64,000 nt of DNA from positions 62,001-126,000 of the forward strand of contig JAJQCA010000041.1 in assembly GCA_021202985.1 (NCBI GenBank). The letters run 5' to 3'. The position numbers were made by a program, and so were the translations under genes. Below, piece by piece: positions 28,968 to 39,134 of this stretch. The stretch's first letter is position 1. Each line of letters starts with the position of its first letter. Source of the stretch: Alistipes sp. GTDB taxonomy: Bacteria > Bacteroidota > Bacteroidia > Bacteroidales > Rikenellaceae. The notes under the pieces are model-generated. The model ran no database searches and was not told where the DNA came from. It worked only from the letters and a program-made list of their open reading frames with translations.

Positions 28968-29822
28968 ATGAAATCAACGATTTGCTCCCTGTTGGTAGTT
29001 TTATCGGCAGGACTGTACGCGGCACAGCCGATTGTAGTGGACCTTTGGCCGGACGGTGCGCCGGGTGACAACGGACTGACGGAATACGTTACCGAGACTG
29101 GCCGAATCAGCGACGTGTCCCGTGCCGAACTGGAGGTATTCCTGCCGGATGCTGCGGATGCCGCCGGTCAGGCTGTGATTGTCTGTCCCGGAGGCGGTTA
29201 CCGGCATTTGGCGATAGACCACGAGGGGCGCGATGTGGCACAGTGGCTGAGCGAACGCGGTATTGCAGGCGTGGTGCTGAAATACAGGATGCCCGCGGGC
29301 GATTCGTCGATACCTACCCGGGACGTGTTCCGGGCGATAGAAACCGTCAGGGATAATGCCGCGGCATGGAATATCGATCCCGGACAGGTTGGTGTAATGG
29401 GTTTCTCCGCCGGGGGTCACCTTGCCTCCACGGCTATGACCCACTACGAGTCGCCGGAACAGCGACCCGATTTCGGGATACTGGTATACGCCAGAGTATC
29501 CTTGTCGGACAAATACGGGCTGCCGGCGATGCGGCAGGTATTATGCGGAACGATGGAATATACCGAAAGTGTGGCAGCCTTCTCGAACGTGGAGAGGGTG
29601 ACTCCGGATACCCCGCCGGTGCTTATTCTCTTCAGCAACGACGATCCCACGGTAGATCCGCGCAACGGCACTGCCTTCTACGATGCCGCGAGGATTAACG
29701 GCGTCCCGGCCGAGATACATATATGGCCGACGGGCGGTCATGGTTGGGGTTGGAGACAGGAGTTCGTGCACGGTGGAGAGATGCGTAACGTGGTGGGCCG
29801 CTGGTTGAGCGGGCTCAGGTAA
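28968..29822 (+). CDS. Secreted alpha/beta hydrolase, acetyl esterase-like (BD-FAE/Axe)
   Basis: VIVCPGGGYRHLAIDHEGRDVAQWL, GFSAGGHLAS, GGHGWGW. Confidence 0.85.
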   Translation: MKSTICSLLVVLSAGLYAAQPIVVDLWPDGAPGDNGLTEYVTETGRISDVSRAELEVFLPDAADAAGQAVIVCPGGGYRHLAIDHEGRDVAQWLSERGIAGVVLKYRMPAGDSSIPTRDVFRAIETVRDNAAAWNIDPGQVGVMGFSAGGHLASTAMTHYESPEQRPDFGILVYARVSLSDKYGLPAMRQVLCGTMEYTESVAAFSNVERVTPDTPPVLILFSNDDPTVDPRNGTAFYDAARINGVPAEIHIWPTGGHGWGWRQEFVHGGEMRNVVGRWLSGLR

Positions 29823-29898
29823 AGAATGTTATACGCATAAGTACGATTGATTCAAGATGTCCCGCTGTCCGACCGGATGGCGGTAAGGAGCTTTTTTA

Positions 29899-29906
29899 TA
29901 TCTTTG
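29899..29906 (+). promoter_or_regulatory. TAnnTTTG -7 box (TATCTTTG) for udk
   Basis: 44 nt upstream of the udk ATG. Confidence 0.5.
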
Positions 29907-29949
29907 GACCGATATTCGCGCACGAACTGTTAAAAACTGTAAAAACGAT

Positions 29950-30570
29950 ATGGATGTGACCGTAATTGGTGTCGCGGGCGGCACCGGCTCCGGGAAGAGC
30001 ACGCTGGTAAAACGGCTTCAGGAGACGTTCAAAGGTGACGATGTGGTTACCCTCAGCCATGATTTCTATTACAAAAATTACCCTGACCTTACCTTCGAAG
30101 AGCGCACAAAGCTCAACTACGACCACCCGCAGTCATTCGATACCGAGATGATGGTGGACCATGTGAATATGCTGAAGAGCGGAATACCTGTCGAAAGGCC
30201 CGTCTATTCGTTCGTGGAGCATGCCCGGCTGGACGAAACGGTGCGGGTCATGCCGTCCAAAGTTTTGATAGTGGAAGGTATACTTATTTTCGACCACCGG
30301 GAGCTGCGCGAGCTTATGGATATGAAGGTCTTCGTGGATACTGATGCCGACCTCCGGCTGTCGCGCCGCCTGTTGAGGGATGTCGTGGAAAGGGGCCGGA
30401 CTATGGAATCGGTAGTAAACCAGTATATACAGACCGTGAAACCCATGCATGAGGAGTTCGTGGAGCCGTCCAAGAAATACGCGGACGTGATAATCCCCGA
30501 AGGCGGTTTCAATTCGGTGGCGGTTTCGATGCTGATTGAGAATATCAAATCCGTAATACGGTCGAAATAA
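29950..30570 (+). CDS. udk: Uridine kinase
   Basis: GVAGGTGSGKSTLVKRL; HDFYYKNYPDLTFEERTKLNYDHPQSFD. Confidence 0.95.
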   Translation: MDVTVIGVAGGTGSGKSTLVKRLQETFKGDDVVTLSHDFYYKNYPDLTFEERTKLNYDHPQSFDTEMMVDHVNMLKSGIPVERPVYSFVEHARLDETVRVMPSKVLIVEGILIFDHRELRELMDMKVFVDTDADLRLSRRLLRDVVERGRTMESVVNQYIQTVKPMHEEFVEPSKKYADVIIPEGGFNSVAVSMLIENIKSVIRSK

Positions 30571-30681
30571 TTAATTTTACCCGCTGTCTAACAAATATAC
30601 CGTTACCGGAAACGGTAGTTTTGTACAGAAATGGCACCCGATTCGCAAGGTAGGACGTTAAGTGAACCAGTTGGACAGATT

Positions 30682-31191
30682 ATGGAAAATATGATTAAGT
30701 TAGACCCTCTCGATATAGACGGCAACTTTATTGAAATGATAGGTAAACAGTGGATGCTGGTTACCGCCGGCACACCGGAGGATTTCAATACCATGACGGC
30801 AAGTTGGGGCGCGATGGGTGAAATTTGGGGTGCGCACGCGGCATTCGTATTTGTCAGGCCGCAGCGGTATACCTTCCGCTTTACCGAAGATAACGATATT
30901 TTTACACTCTCTTTTTTTGGGGACGGTTACCGCAAAGCCTTGGCGCTGTGCGGAAGCGTCTCGGGTCGTGATACGGATAAGGTCGCGGATGCGGGTCTTA
31001 CTCCGATACGTACCGACGGCGGCAGCGTGGCGTTCGCCGAAGCCTGCCTTGTGCTCGAATGCCGGAAGATGTATGCCGGATTTTTGGAAAAGGCCGATTT
31101 TACCGATGCTTCGATTCCCGATAAACATTATCCCGACAACGACTTCCACAAGATGTACGTCGGCGAAATAGTGGGTGCCTGGAAGCGGTAG
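30682..31191 (+). CDS. Flavin reductase family protein
   Basis: WMLVTAGTPEDFNTMTASWGAMGEIWGAHAAFVFVRPQRYTFRFTE. Confidence 0.85.
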   Translation: MENMIKLDPLDIDGNFIEMIGKQWMLVTAGTPEDFNTMTASWGAMGEIWGAHAAFVFVRPQRYTFRFTEDNDIFTLSFFGDGYRKALALCGSVSGRDTDKVADAGLTPIRTDGGSVAFAEACLVLECRKMYAGFLEKADFTDASIPDKHYPDNDFHKMYVGEIVGAWKR

Positions 31192-31215
31192 CGAAATATA
31201 CTGTAAAATTTACAG

Positions 31216-31240
31216 GCCCGCCGGCGACGTGCGGGCTTTA
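31216..31240 (+). terminator. Intrinsic terminator
   Basis: GCCCGC-CGGCGACGT-GCGGGC-TTTATATTT. Confidence 0.6.
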
Positions 31241-31321
31241 TATTTGCCTTTTCCTTGTGGTAAGGCCGTAAAGTGGGAGACGGGATTCGTTTCGGCTCCG
31301 GGGATATAAGTACGGTAGCAT

Positions 31322-31329
31322 TATATTTG
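31322..31329 (+). promoter_or_regulatory. TAnnTTTG -7 box (TATATTTG) for mscL
   Basis: 32 nt upstream of ATG 31361. Confidence 0.5.
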
Positions 31330-31360
31330 CATCTGGTGCGAACAACTAAAAAATAAATTT

Positions 31361-31774
31361 ATGAGCTTCTTATCCGATTTCAAATCTTTTGCGATGCGGG
31401 GCAACGTAATGGACCTCGCGGTGGGTGTGGTAGTCGGCGGTGCGTTCGGGCAGATAGTCAATTCGCTTGTTGCGGATATTATAATGCCTCCCATCGGGAT
31501 TCTCGTGGGCGGGGTCGACTTCTCCGACCTGGCGTTCACACTCAAACCGGCCGAAGGTACGACCGCAGCCGTAAGGATCAACTACGGTGAGTTTATCCAG
31601 ACGTGTGTCAATTTCCTTATTATCGCGTTCTCGATATTCCTTTTCGTGAGATTGCTTTCCAAACTCAACCGGAAGAAGGACGAACCCACGACCGTTCCGC
31701 CCACTAAAGACCAGGAGCTGCTCGGGGAAATACGCGACCTTCTCAAAACCCAGAATAAGGAGCTGGAGAAATAG
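31361..31774 (+). CDS. mscL: Large-conductance mechanosensitive channel
   Basis: [41 protein letters not shown]. Confidence 0.97.
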   Translation: MSFLSDFKSFAMRGNVMDLAVGVVVGGAFGQIVNSLVADIIMPPIGILVGGVDFSDLAFTLKPAEGTTAAVRINYGEFIQTCVNFLIIAFSIFLFVRLLSKLNRKKDEPTTVPPTKDQELLGEIRDLLKTQNKELEK

Positions 31775-32012
31775 CGGCCGGCAATATGTAGCCGTCCCAG
31801 CGGGCTGGTAATCGTCAACCCAGGAGCAATGAAATATTTCCATCAGGGGAAATAGTTTGCTCTGATATAGCAGTTCCTTAATTGGATTCTGCCATTTTCC
31901 GGATGACGGATTATATCTCATCCGGTCTACGTCTGCACGGTCGAAAATTGTGGAATGCGATACTGCTTCCAATCAACCTGACCCGGGGTATTGCTACTTA
32001 TTGAATTTGCTG

Positions 32013-32020
32013 TACCTTTG
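32013..32020 (+). promoter_or_regulatory. TAnnTTTG -7 box (TACCTTTG)
   Basis: 24 nt upstream of the porin ATG. Confidence 0.5.
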
Positions 32021-32043
32021 CATCCCGTAACCAAACTTAAAAT

Positions 32044-33177
32044 ATGTTACGCAGGACTGCAATCACTTGCGTGGTGTTGTGTATGGCGGCGCTGGGGCGC
32101 GGACACGCTCAGGAAACCCACGAAGAGGTAACGATTAGCTACAGGCCCGAGATATTCGGTGCGGTCAAGGCAAAATTCGAAACCAGTCTCTACGACGGTT
32201 CCCACCGCTTTAACGTCCGCAACTCGCGAATGGGTGTGCGGGGATTCGCCAGCCCTAATTTCAAGTATGCGATACAGATCGATTTCAGCAACGAAGGGAA
32301 ACTCTCGGTGCTCGATTCGTACGTGACCTATTTTTCCGGCGGCCTGGAAGTCACCATCGGACAGCAACAGTACAGGTTCAGTACAGACCTCGACCGCGGA
32401 CCTAACTCCACGATTTTCTCCAACCGTTCGTTCCTCAGTAAATACCTCACTACATACTATACGTCTACCGTTTCGGGCGGCGGAATAGGGCATACCGCCT
32501 CCTCCATCGGTTCACGCGACCTCGGGGCACTGCTCAGGTACCGGTTCCGGGAAGCGCCGGTCCGTTTCTCGGTAGGGGCGTTCAACGGTTCGGGAACCAA
32601 CAATCCGGAGTGGGACGATAATATAAACATAGTGGGCAAAATCGAACTTGGCCCGGAGGACGGATTGCACGGGGCACTTGCCCATTACAACGGCCATACC
32701 CCTGCCGGTAGCAAGGCTGTCATTGCGGACGACAATACGTTGTCCTCCGTGGAATTCAACCAGCGTATCCGGATGTGGGGAGCGGAGTTGAGTTACACGG
32801 CGGAAGACTGGACGATTGAAACGGAATATGCCCAGAGGCGCCTTCAGATGGACGGCCTCCGCCTCTTGCAGGCAGGACATATACAGGGATTCTACCAAAT
32901 CAGAACCCGCGAATCTTCCGTCTTCCGCTATATAGCGCCGCTCGGCCGGTGGGATATAGGCGATAAAATAGAGTTCATCGATATGGACGGATTGCTGGAC
33001 CATTTTTCCGCACACCGGGCAACGGTCGGGGTAAACTTCGGGTTCACTGGTAAAATTATCGGCACCGAGTTGCGGATACAGTTCGAGAAATATTTCCTGA
33101 CGCACACCCCGCGCGACTTTTCAAGGAACCCGCTGCTTCAGGACAAAATCACCATAGAGGTGGTGGCGAGTTTCTGA
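32044..33177 (+). CDS. Phosphate-selective porin O/P-like outer membrane protein
   Basis: Signal peptide; RPEIFGAVKAKFETSLYDGSHRFNVRNSRMGVRGFASPNFKYAIQIDFSNEG. Confidence 0.82.
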   Translation: MLRRTAITCVVLCMAALGRGHAQETHEEVTISYRPEIFGAVKAKFETSLYDGSHRFNVRNSRMGVRGFASPNFKYAIQIDFSNEGKLSVLDSYVTYFSGGLEVTIGQQQYRFSTDLDRGPNSTIFSNRSFLSKYLTTYYTSTVSGGGIGHTASSIGSRDLGALLRYRFREAPVRFSVGAFNGSGTNNPEWDDNINIVGKIELGPEDGLHGALAHYNGHTPAGSKAVIADDNTLSSVEFNQRIRMWGAELSYTAEDWTIETEYAQRRLQMDGLRLLQAGHIQGFYQIRTRESSVFRYIAPLGRWDIGDKIEFIDMDGLLDHFSAHRATVGVNFGFTGKIIGTELRIQFEKYFLTHTPRDFSRNPLLQDKITIEVVASF

Positions 33178-33320
33178 TGCGGTTAAACCGCAAGCGAATC
33201 CAACCATAAGATAACCGGAGGACGGCATTGCAAATGTGGCCCACAGTAGAGGCTTGGTGTAGTCATCCCGGGTAAAACTTGTGAATGCGGCGGAGTATAG
33301 ATAAAAATGGGCGCCTATTT

Positions 33321-33351
33321 TTTGCGGTTTTAAAATAAAACGATACTTTTG
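33321..33351 (+). promoter_or_regulatory. TTTG-N19-TACTTTTG promoter for tRNA-Met
   Basis: TTTG 33321-33324, 19-nt spacer, TACTTTTG 33344-33351, just ahead of the tRNA at 33367. Confidence 0.7.
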
Positions 33352-33366
33352 CACTGCTTTACAAGC

Positions 33367-33440
33367 GGCGAGTTAGCTCAGCTGGTTAGAGCGCATGATT
33401 CATAATCATGAGGTCCCGAGTTCAAGTCTCGGACTCGCTA
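33367..33440 (+). tRNA. tRNA-Met (anticodon CAU; elongator Met most likely, tRNA-Ile2 not excluded)
   Basis: Complete cloverleaf GGCGAGT-TA-GCTC…GAGC-CATGA-TTCATAA-TCATG-…-CCGAG-TTCAAGT-CTCGG-ACTCGCT-A. Confidence 0.93.
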
Positions 33441-33442
33441 CG

Positions 33443-33473
33443 AATAAGGGCTGCGAATTTCGCAGCCCTTATT
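33443..33473. terminator. Bidirectional terminator shared by the tRNA and the araC-family gene
   Basis: AATAAGGGCTGCGAATTTCGCAGCCCTTATT, then TTTTTATC. Confidence 0.85.
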
Positions 33474-34299
33474 TTTTATCTTCCGGATTATCGTTTTCCG
33501 ATGCCCGGGATTCTCCGCGGAGCCGCCCGGGTGGTTTACCCGTATATTTCTTAACGGCATGGCCGAAGTGCTGGACGGAATAGAACCCGTAGTTCGCAGA
33601 TATATCCTTGAGCGGGATGGCCGTATATTGCAGTTTGTATTTGATTTCTGCAAATCTCTGCGCCTGCCGCCACTGGTAGTATGGCTGTCCGAATACTTTT
33701 TTGAACCGTTTGGAAAACCCGCTCGGTGTCAGGCCGATATTGGCCGCGGCTTCCGTAACGGTTTCGCAGCGTGCCGCGGCATCGCAGACCCGTATGCGAA
33801 AGAACCACTCCCTCGATGTCAGGGCGGCAACAAGCCTCTTCCGGTGCCGTGAAGATGTCAGGGTTTTTGCGAGGTCGGAAAGTTCCCTAATTTTCCGTTC
33901 GGCATGGTCCCTGTCGTCCAGGTCTTCCGGCCCAATGCCGGGAAATAAATTTACCGTGGTATCCGGCGATTCGAAGAGGGGCACGGCTTTAACCCGGTTT
34001 CTCTTGATGCCGCAACCGGATGTGTAATCGACCCCTAAGCGGTCGGCAAGTTGCCGGACCAAATCCGGAAGTATAAGATGGAAACTGGAGGGCGACGCGG
34101 CCTGTAACCGGAATTCCATGTGCGGTATCACTATAATGGCATGCTCCTGTATTTTTATTTCCCCGCTTTTTTGCGTCAAGATAATTTCTCCCAGTGACAA
34201 AAACAGCAGGCAAGGCCCGTGAGTATTGAAAGTTATGGTCTCTCCCGGGTTTATCGACTTCTTAATGACATAAATGTCCGGATTTTCAGTTGGGTGCAT
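33469..34299 (-). CDS. AraC family transcriptional regulator
   Basis: C-terminal double HTH: NIGLTPSGFSKRFKKVFGQPYYQWRQAQRFAEIKYKLQYTAIPLKDISANYGFYSVQHFGHAVKKYTGKPPGRLR. Confidence 0.9.
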   Translation of the reverse strand: MHPTENPDIYVIKKSINPGETITFNTHGPCLLFLSLGEIILTQKSGEIKIQEHAIIVIPHMEFRLQAASPSSFHLILPDLVRQLADRLGVDYTSGCGIKRNRVKAVPLFESPDTTVNLFPGIGPEDLDDRDHAERKIRELSDLAKTLTSSRHRKRLVAALTSREWFFRIRVCDAAARCETVTEAAANIGLTPSGFSKRFKKVFGQPYYQWRQAQRFAEIKYKLQYTAIPLKDISANYGFYSVQHFGHAVKKYTGKPPGRLRGESRASENDNPEDKK

Positions 34300-34411
34300 T
34301 GGGTCAGTACGGTAAAAAATTATTCCTGTGGTTATTTCACGGGTACGACGAACCCGTTACAATTTTTGGGTGGACCCCTTCGACCAGTGCCAAGAGGTAT
34401 TCCTCACGGTG

Positions 34412-34419
34412 CAAAGTTA
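34412..34419 (-). promoter_or_regulatory. TAnnTTTG -7 box (TAACTTTG on minus strand) for the AraC gene
   Basis: CAAAGTTA on + strand; implies a ~100-nt 5'UTR. Confidence 0.45.
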
Positions 34420-34688
34420 GGACAAAACTCTTCGGTTTCCATATTTGGGGACTCCGGACAAATTTCAAATTCAAAGGTATCGTCAAAGGTGCTTATGTCA
34501 CTATCCTTGAAAATGATATCCCGATACAAATATAAAAATAAAAAGCAAAGTTTGTCTTTTGTCCACAATGTTTCCTTTTTATAATCAGCCTTATAGGAGA
34601 ATAACTAGAAGATTGGAGGATTGGTTTGTTTTACGGGTGATGGGAATGTTATTTTTTTCCCGGCCAGTTTGTCCGGCCATCCGACAAA

Positions 34689-35099
34689 CTATCGAAGCGG
34701 CTTATGCTCTTCCAATATCCCTGAAATCCATAAAGCCCATGCAACGAGTACCGGTTGGAAAAAGAGCCGGACGAAACGGCGTGTGTCCGTGTCCAGCCCG
34801 AAGGCGTCCCGGTGATGGGTATACTGGGAGATATTGCCCGGAAATACGGCAACGAAAAAGAGTGCCGCTACCAGTCCGACAAACTTCCTCCTGCGGACCA
34901 ACATCAATAACGCAGCTCCGAGGGTAATTTCCGCCACTCCGGACAATAGCACCGTAAGATCCTTGTCCAGGGGAACCCAATCCGGTACCTGGGCCTGAAA
35001 ATCGTCGCGCGCGAACGTTAGGTGGCTGATTCCCGCAAAGGCGAGGAACGCCCCCAATGTAATTCTTCCGGTTTTTTCCAATCCTGTTTCCTTTTCCAT
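34689..35099 (-). CDS. DoxX-family membrane protein
   Basis: Four TM helices, LGAFLAFAGISHLTFARDDFQAQVPDWVP. Confidence 0.75.
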   Translation of the reverse strand: MEKETGLEKTGRITLGAFLAFAGISHLTFARDDFQAQVPDWVPLDKDLTVLLSGVAEITLGAALLMLVRRRKFVGLVAALFFVAVFPGNISQYTHHRDAFGLDTDTRRFVRLFFQPVLVAWALWISGILEEHKPLR

Positions 35100-35266
35100 A
35101 CACTTTGAGTAGCTAAAACCGTGCATTTCCGCGTACGGTCGTTATGGATTTATTTCTTTAAGTAATAAGTGCAGGTTGGGCTTATGTGGCCATTCAGGGA
35201 ATTTGCTTCGGGTTATCTTGATTTTCAATCGTGTAATGAATACTTTTATAACGGACTATAGACACT

Positions 35267-36103
35267 ATGACAATGAAGATGTTTTTAACATTACTGGCAT
35301 TCCTCCCGGCGTTGTACGCCCGGTGCCAAACTCCGGTAGGTATTGCAATTGCCGGGTCGTCTGCTCATACTTGCCTAACCGCCAGTATGGCGGCAGTTAG
35401 CGTATCTCCTGTCATTATAAGCCAATCCGGCTTTAGTGTGGACGACGGTTCCGGGCAGGAGTTTTTAATAGGCGGGCCGGAAATGTTTACAAACAACTCC
35501 GGCAAGCAGTGGCGCGGCATCGGTTCGGTGTGGGCAATATGGTTACTTGGCGCCCTTGCACTGCTTACGCGGTGGATAGGGCGCGCACGCGGCTATCACG
35601 ACCGAAAAACAGTTGGTCTTCTCTTTTTTGTAAGCGCGGCCGAACTGCTCTATATCTTCGGGTTCGATTTTATTTTCAAGGAATCCGGCGGACCGTTATG
35701 GTTTACCAACCCCCTTATCATGGGTTTTTTCACCGGGATTGTGACCACATTCGCATTCTACATTGTTGCCGCTATACAGGTGGTGGCCGCGATAAATTAC
35801 CTCGAGGAACACTACGGGGAGGACAGCGGCATAGTCACGGGCGCATACTTGCTCGGCGGAGGGGCGGCGCTCATCGGGCTTTGGTACATTCCTTATGTAC
35901 CCGTAGCCGGTGTCGTTCTGGGGTGTGTCGGCGCCCTTGTGATGTTCGTGCAAAGTTTCAGGATAGTTTTTACGCTTTCCGACGATATTTCCACCGGATT
36001 TTTGAGGGCACTGATTTACCTTGTGGTGTCGGCGGCGGGGGCGTTACTGGTATATCACTTCCCGAGCGTATTCGGATATATTTTTGACTATATCGCGAAT
36101 TAA
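35267..36103 (+). CDS. Hypothetical multi-pass membrane protein with signal peptide
   Basis: N-terminal signal MKMFLTLLAFLPALYARCQ, 5-6 predicted TM segments by eye. Confidence 0.6.
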   Translation: MTMKMFLTLLAFLPALYARCQTPVGIAIAGSSAHTCLTASMAAVSVSPVIISQSGFSVDDGSGQEFLIGGPEMFTNNSGKQWRGIGSVWAIWLLGALALLTRWIGRARGYHDRKTVGLLFFVSAAELLYIFGFDFIFKESGGPLWFTNPLIMGFFTGIVTTFAFYIVAAIQVVAAINYLEEHYGEDSGIVTGAYLLGGGAALIGLWYIPYVPVAGVVLGCVGALVMFVQSFRIVFTLSDDISTGFLRALIYLVVSAAGALLVYHFPSVFGYIFDYIAN

Positions 36104-36168
36104 GTAGTCGTAGACCCCGTTTAGATGGAGACTCCTGCGCTTTACCGGGCTAATCTAATAGCACGACC

Positions 36169-36190
36169 GGCCGGCATGTAAGTGCTGGCC
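36169..36190. terminator. Possible intergenic hairpin/terminator
   Basis: GGCCGGCAT-GTAA-GTGCTGGCC (two G-T pairs) between convergent genes; weak T tract. Confidence 0.35.
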
Positions 36191-36213
36191 AGCCGTTATC
36201 TGTAAAATATCGT

Positions 36214-37767
36214 TTAGTCTTTATTAGCGTTCACCGATACCGTAACTACCGACCTGGCAGGCAGAGTAAGACTCAGGATACCGTCCTTTACATCGAAGTT
36301 ATCGAAATCGTAAAGTACGACCTTCTCCGGTTCGTCGAAAGAATTGTAGTCTGTGATGTTCTCGGCTGCTATTACCTGGCCCTTGCCTTTGCGGGGATTG
36401 CCGAGTCCGTCGAGACGGCAGGTAACCGTCACCTCGTTGTTGAGGTCGGAATTTACGAGCGAAATATGGACCGTCCCTTCGCCGTTGAGCGAGGCCGAGG
36501 CGCTGACCTGGTCGATAGCGTTATTGCCGCCCGTTTTGGCGGTGCCGACCTCCACAGGTAGCATGGTGGCGTCGTGGTGGACCTTGTACATGTCGAACAC
36601 GTGGTAAGTAGGCGTGAGAATCATCCGGTCGCCTTCGGTAAGGATAAGTGCCTGGAGGACATTTACCAACTGGGCTATGTTGGCCATGTGGACACGGTCG
36701 CAATGTTTATGGAAAATGTTGAGGGTGACCCCGGCCAGGATGGCGTCGCGCATGGTATTCATCTGATACAGGAAACCGGGGTTACTGCCCGGGTGCGGGT
36801 CGTACCACGAGCCCCATTCGTCTACTATGAGCTGCACCCGTTTCTGCGGGTCGTAGCGGTCCATCACCTCCGAATGACGGGTAATAAGTTCGTCCATAAA
36901 CGCGGCTTTCGATATGGTCAGGTAATACTCGACATCGTCAAACTCGTAGGCCGACCCCTTTTGTGACCAGTTGTGCGGCACGGTATAGTAGTGTACCGAC
37001 ACACCGTCCATCTGCCTGAGCGGGATATCACGCATCAGCACTTCCATCCAGTGGTAATCCGCCGCATTCGGGCCGCCGGCTATCTTGTACAGACGGTTGT
37101 CGCCGAAATTACGGCAGTATGTCTGGTAGCGTCGGTATTCGCCCGCGTAATACTCTGCGGTCATATTGCCGCCGCAGCCCCAGTTTTCGTTGCCCACGCC
37201 CCAGTATTTGACCTTCCACGGCTCATCGCGGCCGTTGCGGCGTCGCAGGTCGGCCATAGGGCTTTCCCCGTCGAAAGTTATATATTCTACCCATTTGGCC
37301 ATCTCCTCCACTGTGCCGCTGCCCACGTTACCGCAGATGTAAGGCTCCGTGCCGAGCGTCTCGCAAAGGTCCAAAAATTCGTGTGTGCCGAAGGCGTTAT
37401 CCTCTACCACTCCTCCCCAATGGGTGTTAATCATTCGGGGGCGCTCGGTGCGGGGTCCGATGCCGTCCATCCAGTGGTACTCATCGGCGAAACAGCCCCC
37501 CGGCCAGCGCAGGTTGGGAATCCGGATATGTTTAAGCGCGTCGATTATGTCGGTCCTCACCCCTTTTATATTGGGAATATGCGAATCCTCGCCCACCCAG
37601 AGACCGTCGTATATACCCCGGCCGAGGTGTTCCGAGAAATGGCCGTAAATATGGCGGCTGATTGTGTATTGCCCGTCGCCGACTTTAACCGTGACGGTCG
37701 CCTGGTCGGCATAACCCCCCATGGCAAACCCGGCGGCGAGAACCGTAAGGAAAAAAGTTTTTTTCAT
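36214..37767 (-). CDS. Alpha-L-arabinofuranosidase, GH51
   Basis: [56 protein letters not shown]. Confidence 0.95.
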   Translation of the reverse strand: MKKTFFLTVLAAGFAMGGYADQATVTVKVGDGQYTISRHIYGHFSEHLGRGIYDGLWVGEDSHIPNIKGVRTDIIDALKHIRIPNLRWPGGCFADEYHWMDGIGPRTERPRMINTHWGGVVEDNAFGTHEFLDLCETLGTEPYICGNVGSGTVEEMAKWVEYITFDGESPMADLRRRNGRDEPWKVKYWGVGNENWGCGGNMTAEYYAGEYRRYQTYCRNFGDNRLYKIAGGPNAADYHWMEVLMRDIPLRQMDGVSVHYYTVPHNWSQKGSAYEFDDVEYYLTISKAAFMDELITRHSEVMDRYDPQKRVQLIVDEWGSWYDPHPGSNPGFLYQMNTMRDAILAGVTLNIFHKHCDRVHMANIAQLVNVLQALILTEGDRMILTPTYHVFDMYKVHHDATMLPVEVGTAKTGGNNAIDQVSASASLNGEGTVHISLVNSDLNNEVTVTCRLDGLGNPRKGKGQVIAAENITDYNSFDEPEKVVLYDFDNFDVKDGILSLTLPARSVVTVSVNANKD

Positions 37768-38007
37768 CTTCAAATAGAGTTTAGGTCATTATATTAGGTA
37801 TGGTATTGTTACCGTTGTCTGCGGTTCGGATGACGGCTCCTGTCCGGACGAGGATAATACCCTGACAAGTACGGAGTACCAAACCGGTCCGGAGTAAAAA
37901 TAACGATTTATTCCGACCGGGACAACCACCGCCGGCCGCTTGCAATAAGAGGATGGCGGTACCCTATGGAACCGAATTTGCGGTGGGACAGGTTTAAAAC
38001 ATCTTTT

Positions 38008-39048
38008 ATGGTACATAAGACGGTTCTGATTCCGACACTTTTTGTTCTGATTACGACAATAATTTACGGGCAGCAGACCGATGTCCCGTACAGGGCGGCC
38101 GACCGCGAACGGGCCGAATGGCCCGATTCGCTGTTTATTCCTTCCGAATTGATAGACTTCGAGGACGCGGACCGGTGGAAGACAGCTCCCGGCAAGGTGG
38201 ATATCGAAAAAGCCCTGCTGTACGACCAGCATACACTCCCCGACGAGTACGATTACAACGGTACCGCCCGGCGTTTCCAATGGGACCGCATAACCGGCTT
38301 CCTTTATGCGGTGGAACGGGTGAACGACCGTAACGCACGGTGGGGAGTGCTGGAAAATTACAAAAACGAACACGACAGGCCGCCGCTTACGCAGGAGTAC
38401 GAACATGACGACCACAACGCGGTAACGGATAAATACGGCGTGATGCGGAACCAGTCGGTCCCCGTCTACCGTGCGGACGACGGGTCCGCCCCGGAGCGTT
38501 TCGGCAGGGACGGTTCGCTGGTGGAGATTCTCTCCGTGGAGGACGGCTGGTACACTGTCGAGAATATAAACTATGCGGGCAACTGGTTCGTCCCGGATGA
38601 ATACCTACGACCGCTCGATACCCAGCGGTTCGACATAGTTATCGTGGTGGACCGTACCAACCAGAATATATGCATGCTGGAATACTCGGGCGGCAAATGG
38701 CTCGTAAGGAGCATGAACCCCGCCACCACCGGACTCCACCGACCGCCGTACCAGTATGAGACACCGGCCGGAATATTCGTGCTCCAGGATAAGAAAGAGA
38801 AGATGATGTACCTCCGCGACGGCAGCGATCAGATAGCCGGATACGCCCCTTATGCCAACCGTTTTACCAATGGGGCCTATATCCACGGCGTTCCGGTCAA
38901 CAACCCGTCGGGGGCTATGGTAGAATTCAGCCCGACCCTCGGCACCACGCCCCGCTCGCATATGTGTGTCAGGACGGCGACATCACACGCCAAATTTATC
39001 TATGATAACGCTCCCCTCGACAAGTCGCTTGTGGTAGTAATGGATTGA
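38008..39048 (+). CDS. L,D-transpeptidase (YkuD) with SH3-like region
   Basis: DIVIVVDRTNQNICMLE…YIHGVPVNNP…RSHMCVRTATSHAKFIYD. Confidence 0.85.
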   Translation: MVHKTVLIPTLFVLITTIIYGQQTDVPYRAADRERAEWPDSLFIPSELIDFEDADRWKTAPGKVDIEKALLYDQHTLPDEYDYNGTARRFQWDRITGFLYAVERVNDRNARWGVLENYKNEHDRPPLTQEYEHDDHNAVTDKYGVMRNQSVPVYRADDGSAPERFGRDGSLVEILSVEDGWYTVENINYAGNWFVPDEYLRPLDTQRFDIVIVVDRTNQNICMLEYSGGKWLVRSMNPATTGLHRPPYQYETPAGIFVLQDKKEKMMYLRDGSDQIAGYAPYANRFTNGAYIHGVPVNNPSGAMVEFSPTLGTTPRSHMCVRTATSHAKFIYDNAPLDKSLVVVMD

Positions 39049-39134
39049 TGAACTAAACGTCAGTAATTATGGCCCGATAATTGCAAAATCCCGCCCTTTT
39101 GCAATATCGCCGGAAGGCGCGGCGTTAGTTAGGC

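Noticed and set aside
34219-34584. Plus-strand ORF upstream of the AraC gene
   Set aside because: Overlaps the AraC start and its probable promoter; translation looks random with no homology cues.
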